Source: Diadophis punctatus similis (lineage: Eukaryota > Chordata > Lepidosauria > Squamata > Dipsadidae). Taken from it: DNA of 64,000 nucleotides. The stretch is from contig JALIGW010000218.1 in NCBI GenBank assembly GCA_023053685.1, forward strand, positions 118,489 to 182,488. The letters run 5' to 3'. This document shows, one piece after another, positions 11,851 through 24,930 of the stretch; the stretch's first letter is position 1; each line of letters opens with the position of its first letter. The notes beneath the pieces are model-generated. The model was given only the letters and a program-made list of their open reading frames with translations, did not search any database and had not been told where the DNA came from. Position numbers and translations under genes: made by a program.

Positions 11851-14800
11851 TTCCGAGCCTACCCTGAAGAGCTAGCTCACGGTCTAACACAGCATTCGCC
11901 TTATTTCTCAATTCAGCCCAAAAACATCACTTTTGAAAAACACCTCAGAAATGAAAAAGAAACACATATTCCTGTTCCCCACGGGCTGGAAAGCCAAATT
12001 CTCGCTTGATTTTTGATTCCGAGCCTACCCTGAAGAGCTAGCCCAAAGTCTAACACAGCATTCGCCTTAGGACTCAATACAGCCAAAAATATGACTTTTG
12101 ACAAACACCTCAGAAATGAAAATGAAACACATATTCCTGTTCCCCACAGGCTGGAAAGCCGAATTCTCGCTTGATTTTTGATTCCGACCTTTCCCTGAAG
12201 AGCTAGCCCAAGGTCTAACACAGCATTCGCCTTAGGACTCAATACAGCCAAAAACATCACTTTTGACAAACACCTCAGAAATGAAAAAGAAACACATATT
12301 CCTGTTCCCCACAGGCTGGAAAGCCGAATTCTCGCTTGATTTTCGATTCCGAGCCTACCCTGAAGAGCTAGCTCAAGGTCTGACACAGCATTCGCCTTAT
12401 TTCTCAATTCAGCCCAAAAACATCACTTTTGACAAACACCTCAGAAATGAAAATAAAACACATATTCCTGTTCCCCACGGGCTGGAAAGCCGAATTCTCG
12501 CTTGATTTTCGATTCTGAGCCTACCCTGAAGAGCTAGCTCACGGTCTAACACAGCATTCGCCTTATTTCTCAATTCAGCCCAAAAACATCACTTTTGACA
12601 AACACCTCAGAAATGAAAAAGAAACACATATTCCTGTTCCCCACAGGCTGGAAAGCCGAATTCTCGCTTGATTTTCGATTCCGAGCCTACCCTGAAGAGC
12701 TAGCTCAAGGTCTAACACAGCATTCGCCTTATTTCTCAATTCAGCCCAAAACCATCACTTTTGACAAACACCTCAGAAATGAAAATGAAACACATATTCC
12801 TGTTCCCCACGGGCTGGAAAGCCGAATTCTCGCTTGATTTTCGATTCTGAGCCTACCCTGAAGAGCTAGCCCAAAGTCTAACACTGCATTCGCCTTAGGA
12901 CTCAATACAGCCAAAAAACATGACTTTTGACAAACACCTCAGAAATGAAAATGAAACACATATTCCAGTTCCCCATGGGCTGGAAAGCCGAATTCTCGCT
13001 TGATTTTCGATTCCGAGCCTACCCTGAAGAGCTAGCCCAAAGTCTAACACTGCATTCGCCTTAGAACTCAATACAGCCAAAAAACATGACTTTTGACAAA
13101 CACCTCAGAAATGAAAATGAAACACATATTCCTGTTCCCCACAGGCTGGAAAGCCGAATTCTCGCTTGATTTTCGATTCCGAGCCTACCCTGAAGAGCTA
13201 GCTCACGGTCTAACACAGCATTCGCCTTATTTCTCAATTCAGCCCAAAAACATCACTTTTGACAAACACCTCAGAAATGAAAAAGAAACACATATTGCTG
13301 TTCCCCACGGGCTGGAAAGCCAAATTCTCGCTTGATTTTTGATTCCGAGCCTACCCTGAAGACCTAGCCCAAAGTCTAACACAGCATTCGCCTTAGGACT
13401 CAATACAGCCAAAAATATGACTTTTGACAAACACCTCAGAAATGAAAATGAAACACATATTCCTGTTCCCCACAGGCTGGAAAGCCGAATTCTCGCTTGA
13501 TTTTTGATTCCGACCTTTCCCTGAAGAGCTAGCCCAAGGTCTAACACAGCATTCGCCTTAGGACTCAATACAGCCAAAAACATCACTTTTGACAAACACC
13601 TCAGAAATGAAAAAGAAACACATATTCCTGTTCCCCACAGGCTGGAAAGCCGAATTCTCGCTTGATTTTCGATTCCGAGCCTACCCTGAAGAGCTAGCTC
13701 AAGGTCTAACACAGCATTCGCCTTATTTCTCAATACAGCCAAAAAATATGACTTTTGACAAACACCTCAGAAATATAAATGAAACACATATTCCAGTTCC
13801 CCATGGGCTGGAAAGCCGAATTCTCGCTTGATTTTCGATTCCGAGCCTACCCTGAAGAGCTAGCCCAAAGTCTAACACAGCATTCGCCTTAGGACTCAAT
13901 ACAGCCAAAAACATCACTTTTGACAAACACCTCAGAAATGAAAAAGAAACACATATTCCTGTTCCCCACAGGCTGGAAAGCCGAATTCTCGCTTGATTTT
14001 CGATTCCGAGCCTACCCTGAAGAGCTAGCTCAAGGTCTAACACAGCATTCGCCTTATTTCTCAATTCAGCCCAAAAACATCACTTTTGACAAACACCTCA
14101 GAAATGAAAATGAAACACATATTCTTGTTCCCCATGGGCTGGACAGCCGAATTCTCGCTTGATTTTCGATTCCGAGCCTACCCTGAAGAGCTAGCCCAAA
14201 GTCTAACACAGCATTCGCCTTAGGACTGAATACAGCCAAAAAACATGACTTTTGACAAACACCTCAGAAATGAAAATGAAACACATATTCCTGTTCCCCA
14301 CAGGCTGGAAAGCCACATTCTTGCTTGATTTTTGATTCTGACCTTTCCCTGAAGAGCTAGCCCAAGGTCTAACACAGCATTCGCCTTAGGACTCAATACA
14401 GCCAAAAACATCACTTTTGACAAACACCTCAGAAATGAAAATGAAACACATATTCCTGTTCCCCACGAGCTGGAAAGCCGAATTCTCGCTTGATTTTTGA
14501 TTCCGACCTTTCCCTGAAGAACTAGCCCAAGGTCTAACACCGCATTCGCCTTATTTCTCAATTCAGCCCAAAAACATCACTTTTGACAAACACCTCAGAA
14601 ATGAAAAAGAAACACATATTCCTGTTCCCACAGGCTGGAAAGCCGAATTCTCGCTTGATTTTTGATTCCGACCTTTTCCTGAAGAGCTAGCCCAAAGTCT
14701 AACACTGCATTCGCCTTAGGACTCAATACAGCCAAAAATATCACTTTTGACAAACACCTCAGAAATGAAAAAGAAACACATATTCCTGTTCCCCATGGGC

Positions 14801-15740
14801 TGGAAAGCCGAATTCTCGCTTGATTTTCGATTCCGAGCCTACCCTGAAGAGCTAGCCCAAAGTCTAACACTGCATTCGCCTTAGGACTCAATACAGCCAA
14901 AAAACATGACTTTTGACAAACACCTCAGAAATGAAAATGAAACACATATTCCTGTTCCCCACAGGCTGGAAAGCCGAATTCTCGCTTGATTTTCGATTCC
15001 GAGCCTACCCTGAAGAGCGAGCTCACGGTCTAACACAGCATTCGCCTTATTTCTCAATTCAGCCCAAAAACATCACTTTTGAAAAACACCTCAGAAATGA
15101 AAAAGAAACACATATTCCTGTTCCCCACGGGCTGGAAAGCCAAATTCTCGCTTGATTTTTGATTCCGAGCCTACCCTGAAGAGCTAGCCCAAAGTCTAAC
15201 ACAGCATTCGCCTTAGGACTCAATACAGCCAAAAATATGTCTTTTGACAAACACCTCAGAAATGAAAATGAAACACATATTCCTGTTCCCCACAGGCTGG
15301 AAAGCCGAATTCTCGCTTGATTTTTGATTCCGACCTTTCCCTGAAGAGCTAGCCCAAGGTCTAACACAGCATTCGCCTTAGGACTCAATACAGCCAAAAA
15401 CATCACTTTTGACAAACACCTCAGAAATGAAAATGAAACACATATTCCAGTTCCCCATGGGCTGGAAAGCCGAATTCTCGCTAGATTTTCGATTCCGAGC
15501 CTACCCTGAAGAGCTAGCTCAAGGTCTGACACAGCATTCGCCTTATTTCTCAATTCAGCCCAAAAACATCACTTTTGACAAACACCTCAGAAATGAAAAT
15601 AAAACACATATTCCTGTTCCCCACGGGCTGGAAAGCCGAATTCTCGCTTGATTTTCGATTCTGAGCCTACCCTGAAGAGCTAGCCCAAAGTCTAACACTG
15701 CATTCGCCTTAGGACTCAATACAGCCAAAAAACATGACTT
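11850..15740. repeat. Mixed segment with 19- and 20-monomer displacements
   Basis: Landmarks at 11767, 11913 and 12263 recur at 14913, 15059 and 15409 (displacement 3146 bp, 19 monomers). Landmarks at 10608 and 10908 recur at 13920 and 14220 (3312 bp, 20 monomers). The order between these anchors is not conserved, so this is a patchwork and not a clean HOR. Bases 12595-13335 also match 2990-3730 at displacement 9605. Rare private variants are GAAGACCTAGCC near 13360, AAATATAAATG near 13774, GAAGAACTAGCC near 14516 and GAGCGAGCTC near 15016, which each alter a normally near-invariant motif. Confidence 0.65.
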
Positions 15741-18224
15741 TTGACAAACACCTCAGAAATGAAAATGAAACACATATTCCAGTTCCCCATGGGCTGGAAA
15801 GCCGAATTCTCGCTTGATTTTCGATTCCGAGCCTACCCTGAAGAGCTAGCCCAAAGTCTAACACAGCATCCGCCTTATTTCTCAATTCAGCCCAAAAACA
15901 TCACTTTTGACAAACACCTCAGAAATGAAAAAGAAACACATATTCCTGTTCCCCACGGGCTGGAAAGCCAAATTCTTGCTTGATTTTCGATTCCGAGCCT
16001 ACCCTGAAGAGCTAGCCCAAAGTTTAACACTGCATTCGCCTTAGGACTCAATACAGCCAAAAAACATGACTTTTGACAAACACCTCAGAAATGAAAATGA
16101 AACACATATTCCTGTTCCCCATGGGCTGGAAAGCCGAATTCTCGCTTGATTTTCGATTCCGAGCCTACCCTGAAGAGCTAGCTCACGGTCTAACACAGCA
16201 TTCGCCTTATTTCTCAATTCAGCCCAAAAACATCACTTTTGACAAACACCTCAGAAATGAAAAAGAAACACATATTCCTGTTCCCCACGGGCTGGAAAGC
16301 CAAATTCTTGCTTGATTTTCGATTCCGAGCCTACCCTGAAGAGCTAGCCCAAAGTCTAACACAGCATTCGCCTTAGGACTCAATACAGCCAAAAATATGA
16401 CTTTTGACAAACACCTCAGAAATGAAAATGAAACACATATTCCTGTTCCCCACAGGCTGGAAAGCCAAATTCTCGCTTGATTTTCGATTCCGAGCCTACC
16501 CTGAAGAGCTAGCCCAAGGTCTAACACAGCATTCGCCTTAGGACTCAATACAGCCAAAAACATCACTTTTGACAAACACCTCAGAAATGAAAAAGAAACA
16601 CATATTCCTGTTCCCCACAGGCTGGAAAGCCGAATTCTCACTTGATTTTCGATTCCGAGCCTACCCTGAAGAGCTAGCTCAAGGTCTAACACAGCATTCG
16701 CCTTATTTCTCAATTCAGCCCAAAAACATCACTTTTGACAAACACCTCAGAAATGAAAATGAAACACATATTCTTGTTCCCCACGGGCTGGACAGCCGAA
16801 TTCTCGCTTGATTTTCGATTCCGAGCCTACCCTGAAGAGCTAGCCCAAGGTCTAACACAGAATTCGCCTTAGTTCTAAATTCAGCCCAAAAGCATCACTT
16901 TTGACAAACACCTCAGAAATGAAAATGAAACAAATATTCCTGTTCCCCAAAGGCTGGAAAGCCAAATTCTCGCTTGATTTTCGATTCCGAGCCTACCCTG
17001 AAGAGCTAGCCCAAAGTCTAACACAGCATTCGCCTTAGGACTCAATACAGCCAAAAATATGACTTTTGACAAACACCTCAGAAATGAAAATGAAACACAT
17101 ATTCCTGTTCCCCACAGGCTGGAAAGCCGAATTCTCGCTTGATTTTCGATTCCGAGCCTACCCTGAAGAGCTAGCCCAAGGTCTAACACAGCATTCGCCT
17201 TAGGACTCAATACAGCCAAAAACATCACTTTTGACAAACACCTCAGAAATGAAAATGAAACACATATTCCTGTTCCCCACAGGCTGGAAAGCCACATTCT
17301 CGCTTGATTTTTGAATCTGACCTTTCCCTGAAGAGCTAGCCCAAGGTCTAACACAGCATTCGCCTTAGGACTCAATACAGCCAAAAACATCACTTTTGAC
17401 AAACACCTCAGAAATGAAAATGAAACACATATTCCTGTTCCCCACGAGCTGGAAAGCCGAATTCTCGCTTGATTTTTGATTCCGACCTTTCCCTGAAGAG
17501 CTAGCCCAAGGTCTAACACCGCATTCGCCTTATTTCTCAATTCAGCCCAAAAACATCACTTTTGACAAACACCTCAGAAATGAAAATGAAACACGTATTC
17601 CTGTTCCCCATGGGCTGGAAAGCCGAATTCTCGCTTGATTTTCGATTCCGAGCCTACCCTGAAGAGCTAGCCCAAGGTCTAACACAGCATTCGCCTTAGG
17701 ACTCAATACAGCCAAAAATATCACTTTTGACAAACACCTCAGAAATGAAAAAGAAACACATATTCCTGTTCCCCATGGGCTGGAAAGCCGAATTCTCGCT
17801 TGATTTTCGATTCCGAGCCTACCCTGAAGAGCTAGCCCAAAGTCTAACACTGCATTCGCCTTAGGACTCAATACAGCCAAAAAACATGACTTTTGACAAA
17901 CACCTCAGAAATGAAAATGAAACACATATTCCTGTTCCCCACAGGCTGGAAAGCCAAATTCTCGCTTGATTTTCGATTCCGAGCCTACCCTGAAGAGCTA
18001 GCTCACGGTCTAACACAGCATTCGCCTTATTTCTCAATTCAGCCCAAAAACATCACTTTTGAAAAACACCTCAGAAATGAAAAAGAGACACATATTCCTG
18101 TTCCCCACGGGCTGGAAAGCCGAATTCTCGCTTGATTTTCGATTCTGAGCCTACCCTGAAGAGCTAGCCCAAAGTCTAACACTGCATTCGCCTTAGGACT
18201 CAATACAGCCAAAAAACATGACTT
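15741..18224. repeat. 15-monomer HOR (2484 bp), copy 1
   Basis: All landmarks (15741, 16073, 16219, 16569, 16881, 17542, 17893) recur 2484 bp downstream. Distinctive monomers are one with CATCCGCCTTA near 15866, one with AAAGTTTAACAC near 16020, a J5 monomer near 16875, one GAATCTGACC monomer near 17313, one CACGAGCTGG near 17448 and one CACGTATTCC near 17593. The first half parallels 4.8-6.0 kb and the second half parallels 9.0-10.0 kb. Confidence 0.92.
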
Positions 18225-20708
18225 TTGACAAACACCTCAGAAATGAAAATGAAACACATATTCCAGTTCCCCATGGGCTGGAAAGCCGAATTCTCGCTTG
18301 ATTTTCGATTCCGAGCCTACCCTGAAGAGCTAGCCCAAAGTCTAACACAGCATCCGCCTTATTTCTCAATTCAGCCCAAAAACATCACTTTTGACAAACA
18401 CCTCAGAAATGAAAAAGAAACACATATTCCTGTTCCCCACGGGCTGGAAAGCCAAATTCTTGCTTGATTTTCGATTCCGAGCCTACCCTGAAGAGCTAGC
18501 CCAAAGTTTAACACTGCATTCGCCTTAGGACTCAATACAGCCAAAAAACATGACTTTTGACAAACACCTCAGAAATGAAAATGAAACACATATTCCTGTT
18601 CCCCATGGGCTGGAAAGCCGAATTCTCGCTTGATTTTCGATTCCGAGCCTACCCTGAAGAGCTAGCTCACGGTCTAACACAGCATTCGCCTTATTTCTCA
18701 ATTCAGCCCAAAAACATCACTTTTGACAAACACCTCAGAAATGAAAAAGAAACACATATTCCTGTTCCCCACGGGCTGGAAAGCCAAATTCTTGCTTGAT
18801 TTTCGATTCCGAGCCTACCCTGAAGAGCTAGCCCAAAGTCTAACACAGCATTCGCCTTAGGACTCAATACAGCCAAAAATATGACTTTTGACAAACACCT
18901 CAGAAATGAAAATGAAACACATATTCCTGTTCCCCACAGGCTGGAAAGCCAAATTCTCGCTTGATTTTCGATTCCGAGCCTACCCTGAAGAGCTAGCCCA
19001 AGGTCTAACACAGCATTCGCCTTAGGACTCAATACAGACAAAAACATCACTTTTGACAAACACCTCAGAAATGAAAAAGAAACACATATTCCTGTTCCCC
19101 ACAGGCTGGAAAGCCGAATTCTCACTTGATTTTCGATTCCGAGCCTACCCTGAAGAGCTAGCTCAAGGTCTAACACAGCATTCGCCTTATTTCTCAATTC
19201 AGCCCAAAAACATCACTTTTGACAAACACCTCAGAAATGAAAATGAAACACATATTCTTGTTCCCCACGGGCTGGACAGCCGAATTCTCGCTTGATTTTC
19301 GATTCCGAGCCTACCCTGAAGAGCTAGCCCAAGGTCTAACACAGAATTCGCCTTAGTTCTAAATTCAGCCCAAAAGCATCACTTTTGACAAACACCTCAG
19401 AAATGAAAATGAAACAAATATTCCTGTTCCCCAAAGGCTGGAAAGCCAAATTCTCGCTTGATTTTCGATTCCGAGCCTACCCTGAAGAGCTAGCCCAAAG
19501 TCTAACACAGCATTCGCCTTAGGACTCAATACAGCCAAAAATATGACTTTTGACAAACACCTCAGAAATGAAAATGAAACACATATTCCTGTTCCCCACA
19601 GGCTGGAAAGCCGAATTCTCGCTTGATTTTCGATTCCGAGCCTACCCTGAAGAGCTAGCCCAAGGTCTAACACAGCATTCGCCTTAGGACTCAATACAGC
19701 CAAAAACATCACTTTTGACAAACACCTCAGAAATGAAAATGAAACACATATTCCTGTTCCCCACAGGCTGGAAAGCCACATTCTCGCTTGATTTTTGAAT
19801 CTGACCTTTCCCTGAAGAGCTAGCCCAAGGTCTAACACAGCATTCGCCTTAGGACTCAATACAGCCAAAAACATCACTTTTGACAAACACCTCAGAAATG
19901 AAAATGAAACACATATTCCTGTTCCCCACGAGCTGGAAAGCCGAATTCTCGCTTGATTTTTGATTCCGACCTTTCCCTGAAGAGCTAGCCCAAGGTCTAA
20001 CACCGCATTCGCCTTATTTCTCAATTCAGCCCAAAAACATCACTTTTGACAAACACCTCAGAAATGAAAATGAAACACGTATTCCTGTTCCCCATGGGCT
20101 GGAAAGCCGAATTCTCGCTTGATTTTCGATTCCGAGCCTACCCTGAAGAGCTAGCCCAAGGTCTAACACAGCATTCGCCTTAGGACTCAATACAGCCAAA
20201 AATATCACTTTTGACAAACACCTCAGAAATGAAAAAGAAACACATATTCCTGTTCCCCATGGGCTGGAAAGCCGAATTCTCGCTTGATTTTCGATTCCGA
20301 GCCTACCCTGAAGAGCTAGCCCAAAGTCTAACACTGCATTCGCCTTAGGACTCAATACAGCCAAAAAACATGACTTTTGACAAACACCTCAGAAATGAAA
20401 ATGAAACACATATTCCTGTTCCCCACAGGCTGGAAAGCCAAATTCTCGCTTGATTTTCGATTCCGAGCCTACCCTGAAGAGCTAGCTCACGGTCTAACAC
20501 AGCATTCGCCTTATTTCTCAATTCAGCCCAAAAACATCACTTTTGAAAAACACCTCAGAAATGAAAAAGAGACACATATTCCTGTTCCCCACGGGCTGGA
20601 AAGCCGAATTCTCGCTTGATTTTCGATTCTGAGCCTACCCTGAAGAGCTAGCCCAAAGTCTAACACTGCATTCGCCTTAGGACTCAATACAGCCAAAAAA
20701 CATGACTT
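18225..20708. repeat. 15-monomer HOR (2484 bp), copy 2
   Basis: Same length and monomer order as copy 1. The clearest difference I can see is ACAGACAAAAACATC near 19035 in place of ACAGCCAAAAACATC near 16551. Copy 3 shares this change, so copies 2 and 3 are closer to each other than to copy 1. Confidence 0.92.
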
Positions 20709-22920
20709 TTGACAAACACCTCAGAAATGAAAATGAAACACATATTCCAGTTCCCCATGGGCTGGAAAGCCGAATTCTCGCTTGATTTTCGATTCCGAGC
20801 CTACCCTGAAGAGCTAGCCCAAAGTCTAACACAGCATCCGCCTTATTTCTCAATTCAGCCCAAAAACATCACTTTTGACAAACACCTCAGAAATGAAAAA
20901 GAAACACATATTCCTGTTCCCCACGGGCTGGAAAGCCAAATTCTTGCTTGATTTTCGATTCCGAGCCTACCCTGAAGAGCTAGCCCAAAGTTTAACACTG
21001 CATTCGCCTTAGGACTCAATACAGCCAAAAAACATGACTTTTGACAAACACCTCAGAAATGAAAATGAAACACATATTCCTGTTCCCCATGGGCTGGAAA
21101 GCCGAATTCTCGCTTGATTTTCGATTCCGAGCCTACCCTGAAGAGCTAGCTCACGGTCTAACACAGCATTCGCCTTATTTCTCAATTCAGCCCAAAAACA
21201 TCACTTTTGACAAACACCTCAGAAATGAAAAAGAAACACATATTCCTGTTCCCCACGGGCTGGAAAGCCAAATTCTTGCTTGATTTTCGATTCCGAGCCT
21301 ACCCTGAAGAGCTAGCCCAAAGTCTAACACAGCATTCGCCTTAGGACTCAATACAGCCAAAAATATGACTTTTGACAAACACCTCAGAAATGAAAATGAA
21401 ACACATATTCCTGTTCCCCACAGGCTGGAAAGCCAAATTCTCGCTTGATTTTCGATTCCGAGCCTACCCTGAAGAGCTAGCCCAAGGTCTAACAAAGCAT
21501 TCGCCTTAGGACTCAATACAGACAAAAACATCACTTTTGACAAACACCTCAGAAATGAAAAAGAAACACATATTCCTGTTCCCCACAGGCTGGAAAGCCG
21601 AATTCTCACTTGATTTTCGATTCCGAGCCTACCCTGAAGAGCTAGCTCAAGGTCTAACACAGCATTCGCCTTATTTCTCAATTCAGCCCAAAAACATCAC
21701 TTTTGACAAACACCTCAGAAATGAAAATGAAACACATATTCTTGTTCCCCACGGGCTGGACAGCCGAATTCTCGCTTGATTTTCGATTCCGAGCCTACCC
21801 TGAAGAGCTAGCCCAAGGTCTAACACAGAATTCGCCTTAGTTCTAAATTCAGCCCAAAAGCATCACTTTTGACAAACACCTCAGAAATGAAAATGAAACA
21901 AATATTCCTGTTCCCCAAAGGCTGGAAAGCCAAATTCTCGCTTGATTTTCGATTCCGAGCCTACCCTGAAGAGCTAGCCCAAAGTCTAACACAGCATTCG
22001 CCTTAGGACTCAATACAGCCAAAAATATGACTTTTGACAAACACCTCAGAAATGAAAATGAAACACATATTCCTGTTCCCCACAGGCTGGAAAGCCGAAT
22101 TCTCGCTTGATTTTCGATTCCGAGCCTACCCTGAAGAGCTAGCCCAAGGTCTAACACAGCATTCGCCTTAGGACTCAATACAGCCAAAAACATCACTTTT
22201 GACAAACACCTCAGAAATGAAAATGAAACACATATTCCTGTTCCCCACAGGCTGGAAAGCCACATTCTCGCTTGATTTTTGAATCTGACCTTTCCCTGAA
22301 GAGCTAGCCCAAGGTCTAACACAGCATTCGCCTTAGGACTCAATACAGCCAAAAACATCACTTTTGACAAACACCTCAGAAATGAAAATGAAACACATAT
22401 TCCTGTTCCCCATGAGCTGGAAAGCCGAATTCTCGCTTGATTTTTGATTCCGACCTTTCCCTGAAGAGCTAGCCCAAGGTCTAACACCGCATTCGCCTTA
22501 TTTCTCAATTCAGCCCAAAAACATCACTTTTGACAAACACCTCAGAAATGAAAATGAAACACGTATTCCTGTTCCCCATGGGCTGGAAAGCCGAATTCTC
22601 GCTTGATTTTCGATTCCGAGCCTACCCTGAAGAGCTAGCCCAAGGTCTAACAGAGCATTCGCCTTAGGACTCAATACAGCCAAAAATATCACTTTTGACA
22701 AACACCTCAGAAATGAAAAAGAAACACATATTCCTGTTCCCCATGGGCTGGAAAGCCGAATTCTCGCTTGATTTTCGATTCCGAGCCTACCCTGAAGAGC
22801 TAGCCCAAAGTCTAACACTGCATTCGCCTTAGGACTCAATACAGCCAAAAAACATGACTTTTGACAAACACCTCAGAAATGAAAATGAAACACATATTCC
22901 TGTTCCCCACAGGCTGGAAA
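20709..22920. repeat. 15-monomer HOR, copy 3 (truncated on the right)
   Basis: Follows copy 2 in register and shares its CAGACAAAAAC variant (near 21520). Private changes are AACAAAGCATTCG near 21493, CATGAGCTGG near 22411 and AACAGAGCATTCG near 22650. Near 22,920 it changes to GCCGAATTC where copies 1 and 2 have GCCAAATTC, and then continues as the 13,080-bp displaced segment, so the last monomers of this HOR are replaced. Confidence 0.88.
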
Positions 22921-24930
22921 GCCGAATTCTCGCTTGATTTTCGATTCCGAGCCTACCCTGAAGAGCTAGCTCACGGTCTAACACAGCATTCGCCTTATTT
23001 CTCAATTCAGCCCAAAAACATCACTTTTGAAAAACACCTCAGAAATGAAAAAGAAACACATATTCCTGTTCCCCACGGGCTGGAAAGCCAAATTCTCGCT
23101 TGATTTTCGATTCTGAGCCTACCCTGAAGAGCTAGCCCAAAGTCTAACACAGCATTCGCCTTAGGACTCAATACAGCCAAAAATATGACTTTTGACAAAC
23201 ACCTCAGAAATGAAAATGAAACACATATTCCTGTTCCCCACAGGCTGGAAAGCCGAATTCTCACTTGATTTTTGATTCCGACCTTTCCCTGAAGAGCTAG
23301 CCCAAGGTCTAACACAGCATTCGCCTTAGGACTCAATACAGCCAAAAACATCACTTTTGACAAACACCTCAGAAATGAAAAAGAAACACATATTCCTGTT
23401 CCCCATGGGCTGGAAAGCCGAATTCTCGCTTGATTTTCGATTCCGAGCCTACCCTGAAGAGCTAGCTCAAGGTCTGACACAGCATTCGCCTTATTTCTCA
23501 ATTCAGCCCAAAAACATCACTTTTGACAAACACCTCAGAAATGAAAATAAAACACATATTCCTGTTCCCCACGGGCTGGAAAGCCGAATTCTCGCTTGAT
23601 TTTCGATTCTGAGCCTACCCTGAAGAGCTAGCCCAAAGTCTAACACTGCATTCGCCTTAGGACTCAATACAGCCAAAAACATCACTTTTGACAAACACCT
23701 CAGAAATGAAAAAGAAACACATATTCCTGTTCCCCACAGGCTGGAAAGCCGAATTCTCGCTTGATTTTCGATTCCGAGCCTACCCTGAAGAGCTAGCTCA
23801 AGGTCTAACACAGCATTCGCCTTATTTCTCAATTCAGCCCAAAAACATCACTTTTGACAAACACCTCAGAAATGAAAATGAAACACATATTCTTGTTCCC
23901 CACGGGCTGGACAGCCGAATTCTCGCTTGATTTTCGATTCCGAGCCTACCCTGAAGAGCTAGCCCAAAGTCTAACACAGCATTCGCCTTAGGACTGAATA
24001 CAGCCAAAAAACATGACTTTTGACAAACACCTCAGAAATGAAAATGAAACACATATTCCTGTTCCCCACAGGCTGGAAAGCCACATTCTCGCTTGATTTT
24101 TGATTCTGACCTTTCCCTGAAGAGCTAGCCCAAGGTCTAACACAGCATTCGCCTTAGGACTCAATACAGCCAAAAACATCACTTTTGACAAACACCTCAG
24201 AAATGAAAATGAAACACATATTCCTGTTCCCCACGAGCTGGAAAGCCGAATTCTCGCTTGATTTTTGATTCCGACCTTTCCCTGAAGAGCTAGCCCAAGG
24301 TCTAACACCGCATTCGCCTTATTTCTCAATTCAGCCCAAAAACATCACTTTTGACAAACACCTCAGAAATGAAAATGAAACACGTATTCCTGTTCCCCAT
24401 GGGCTGGAAAGCCGAATTCTCGCTTGATTTTCGATTCCGAGCCTACCCTGAAGAGCTAGCCCAAAGTCTAACACTGCATTCGCCTTAGGACTCAATACAG
24501 CCAAAAAACATGACTTTTGACAAACACCTCAGAAATGAAAATGAAACACATATTCCTGTTCCCCACAGGCTGGAAAGCCGAATTCTCGCTTGATTTTCGA
24601 TTCCGAGCCTCCCTGAAGAGCTAGCCCAAGGTCTAACACAGCATTCGCCTTAGGACTCAATACAGCCAAAAATATCACTTTTGACAAACACCTCAGAAAT
24701 GAAAAAGAAACACATATTCCTGTTCCCCATGGGCTGGAAAGCCGAATTCTCGCTTGATTTTCGATTCCGAGCCTACCCTGAAGAGCTAGCCCAAAGTCTA
24801 ACACTGCATTCGCCTTAGGACTCAATACAGCCAAAAAACATGACTTTTGACAAACACCTCAGAAATGAAAATGAAACACATATTCCTGTTCCCCACAGGC
24901 TGGAAAGCCGAATTCTCGCTTGATTTTCGA
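22140..24930. repeat. 2.8-kb segment, second copy of 9.06-11.85 kb
   Basis: Shares order and the private 1-bp deletion with 9060-11850 at displacement 13,080. It overlaps the end of 15-monomer copy 3 because that HOR contains the same monomers. After about 24,930 it reads GATTCTGAGCC and GCTAGCCC, where the first copy continues with GATTCCGAGCC and GCTAGCTCACGG, which marks the end of the duplication. Confidence 0.85.

Noticed and set aside
16881..17540. Long reverse-strand open frame (about 219 codons) and its copies
   Set aside because: It is four satellite monomers of 165 bp read in their stop-free frame, it ends where a 166-bp unit shifts the frame, and its residues simply repeat every 55 codons. 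No gene-like context.
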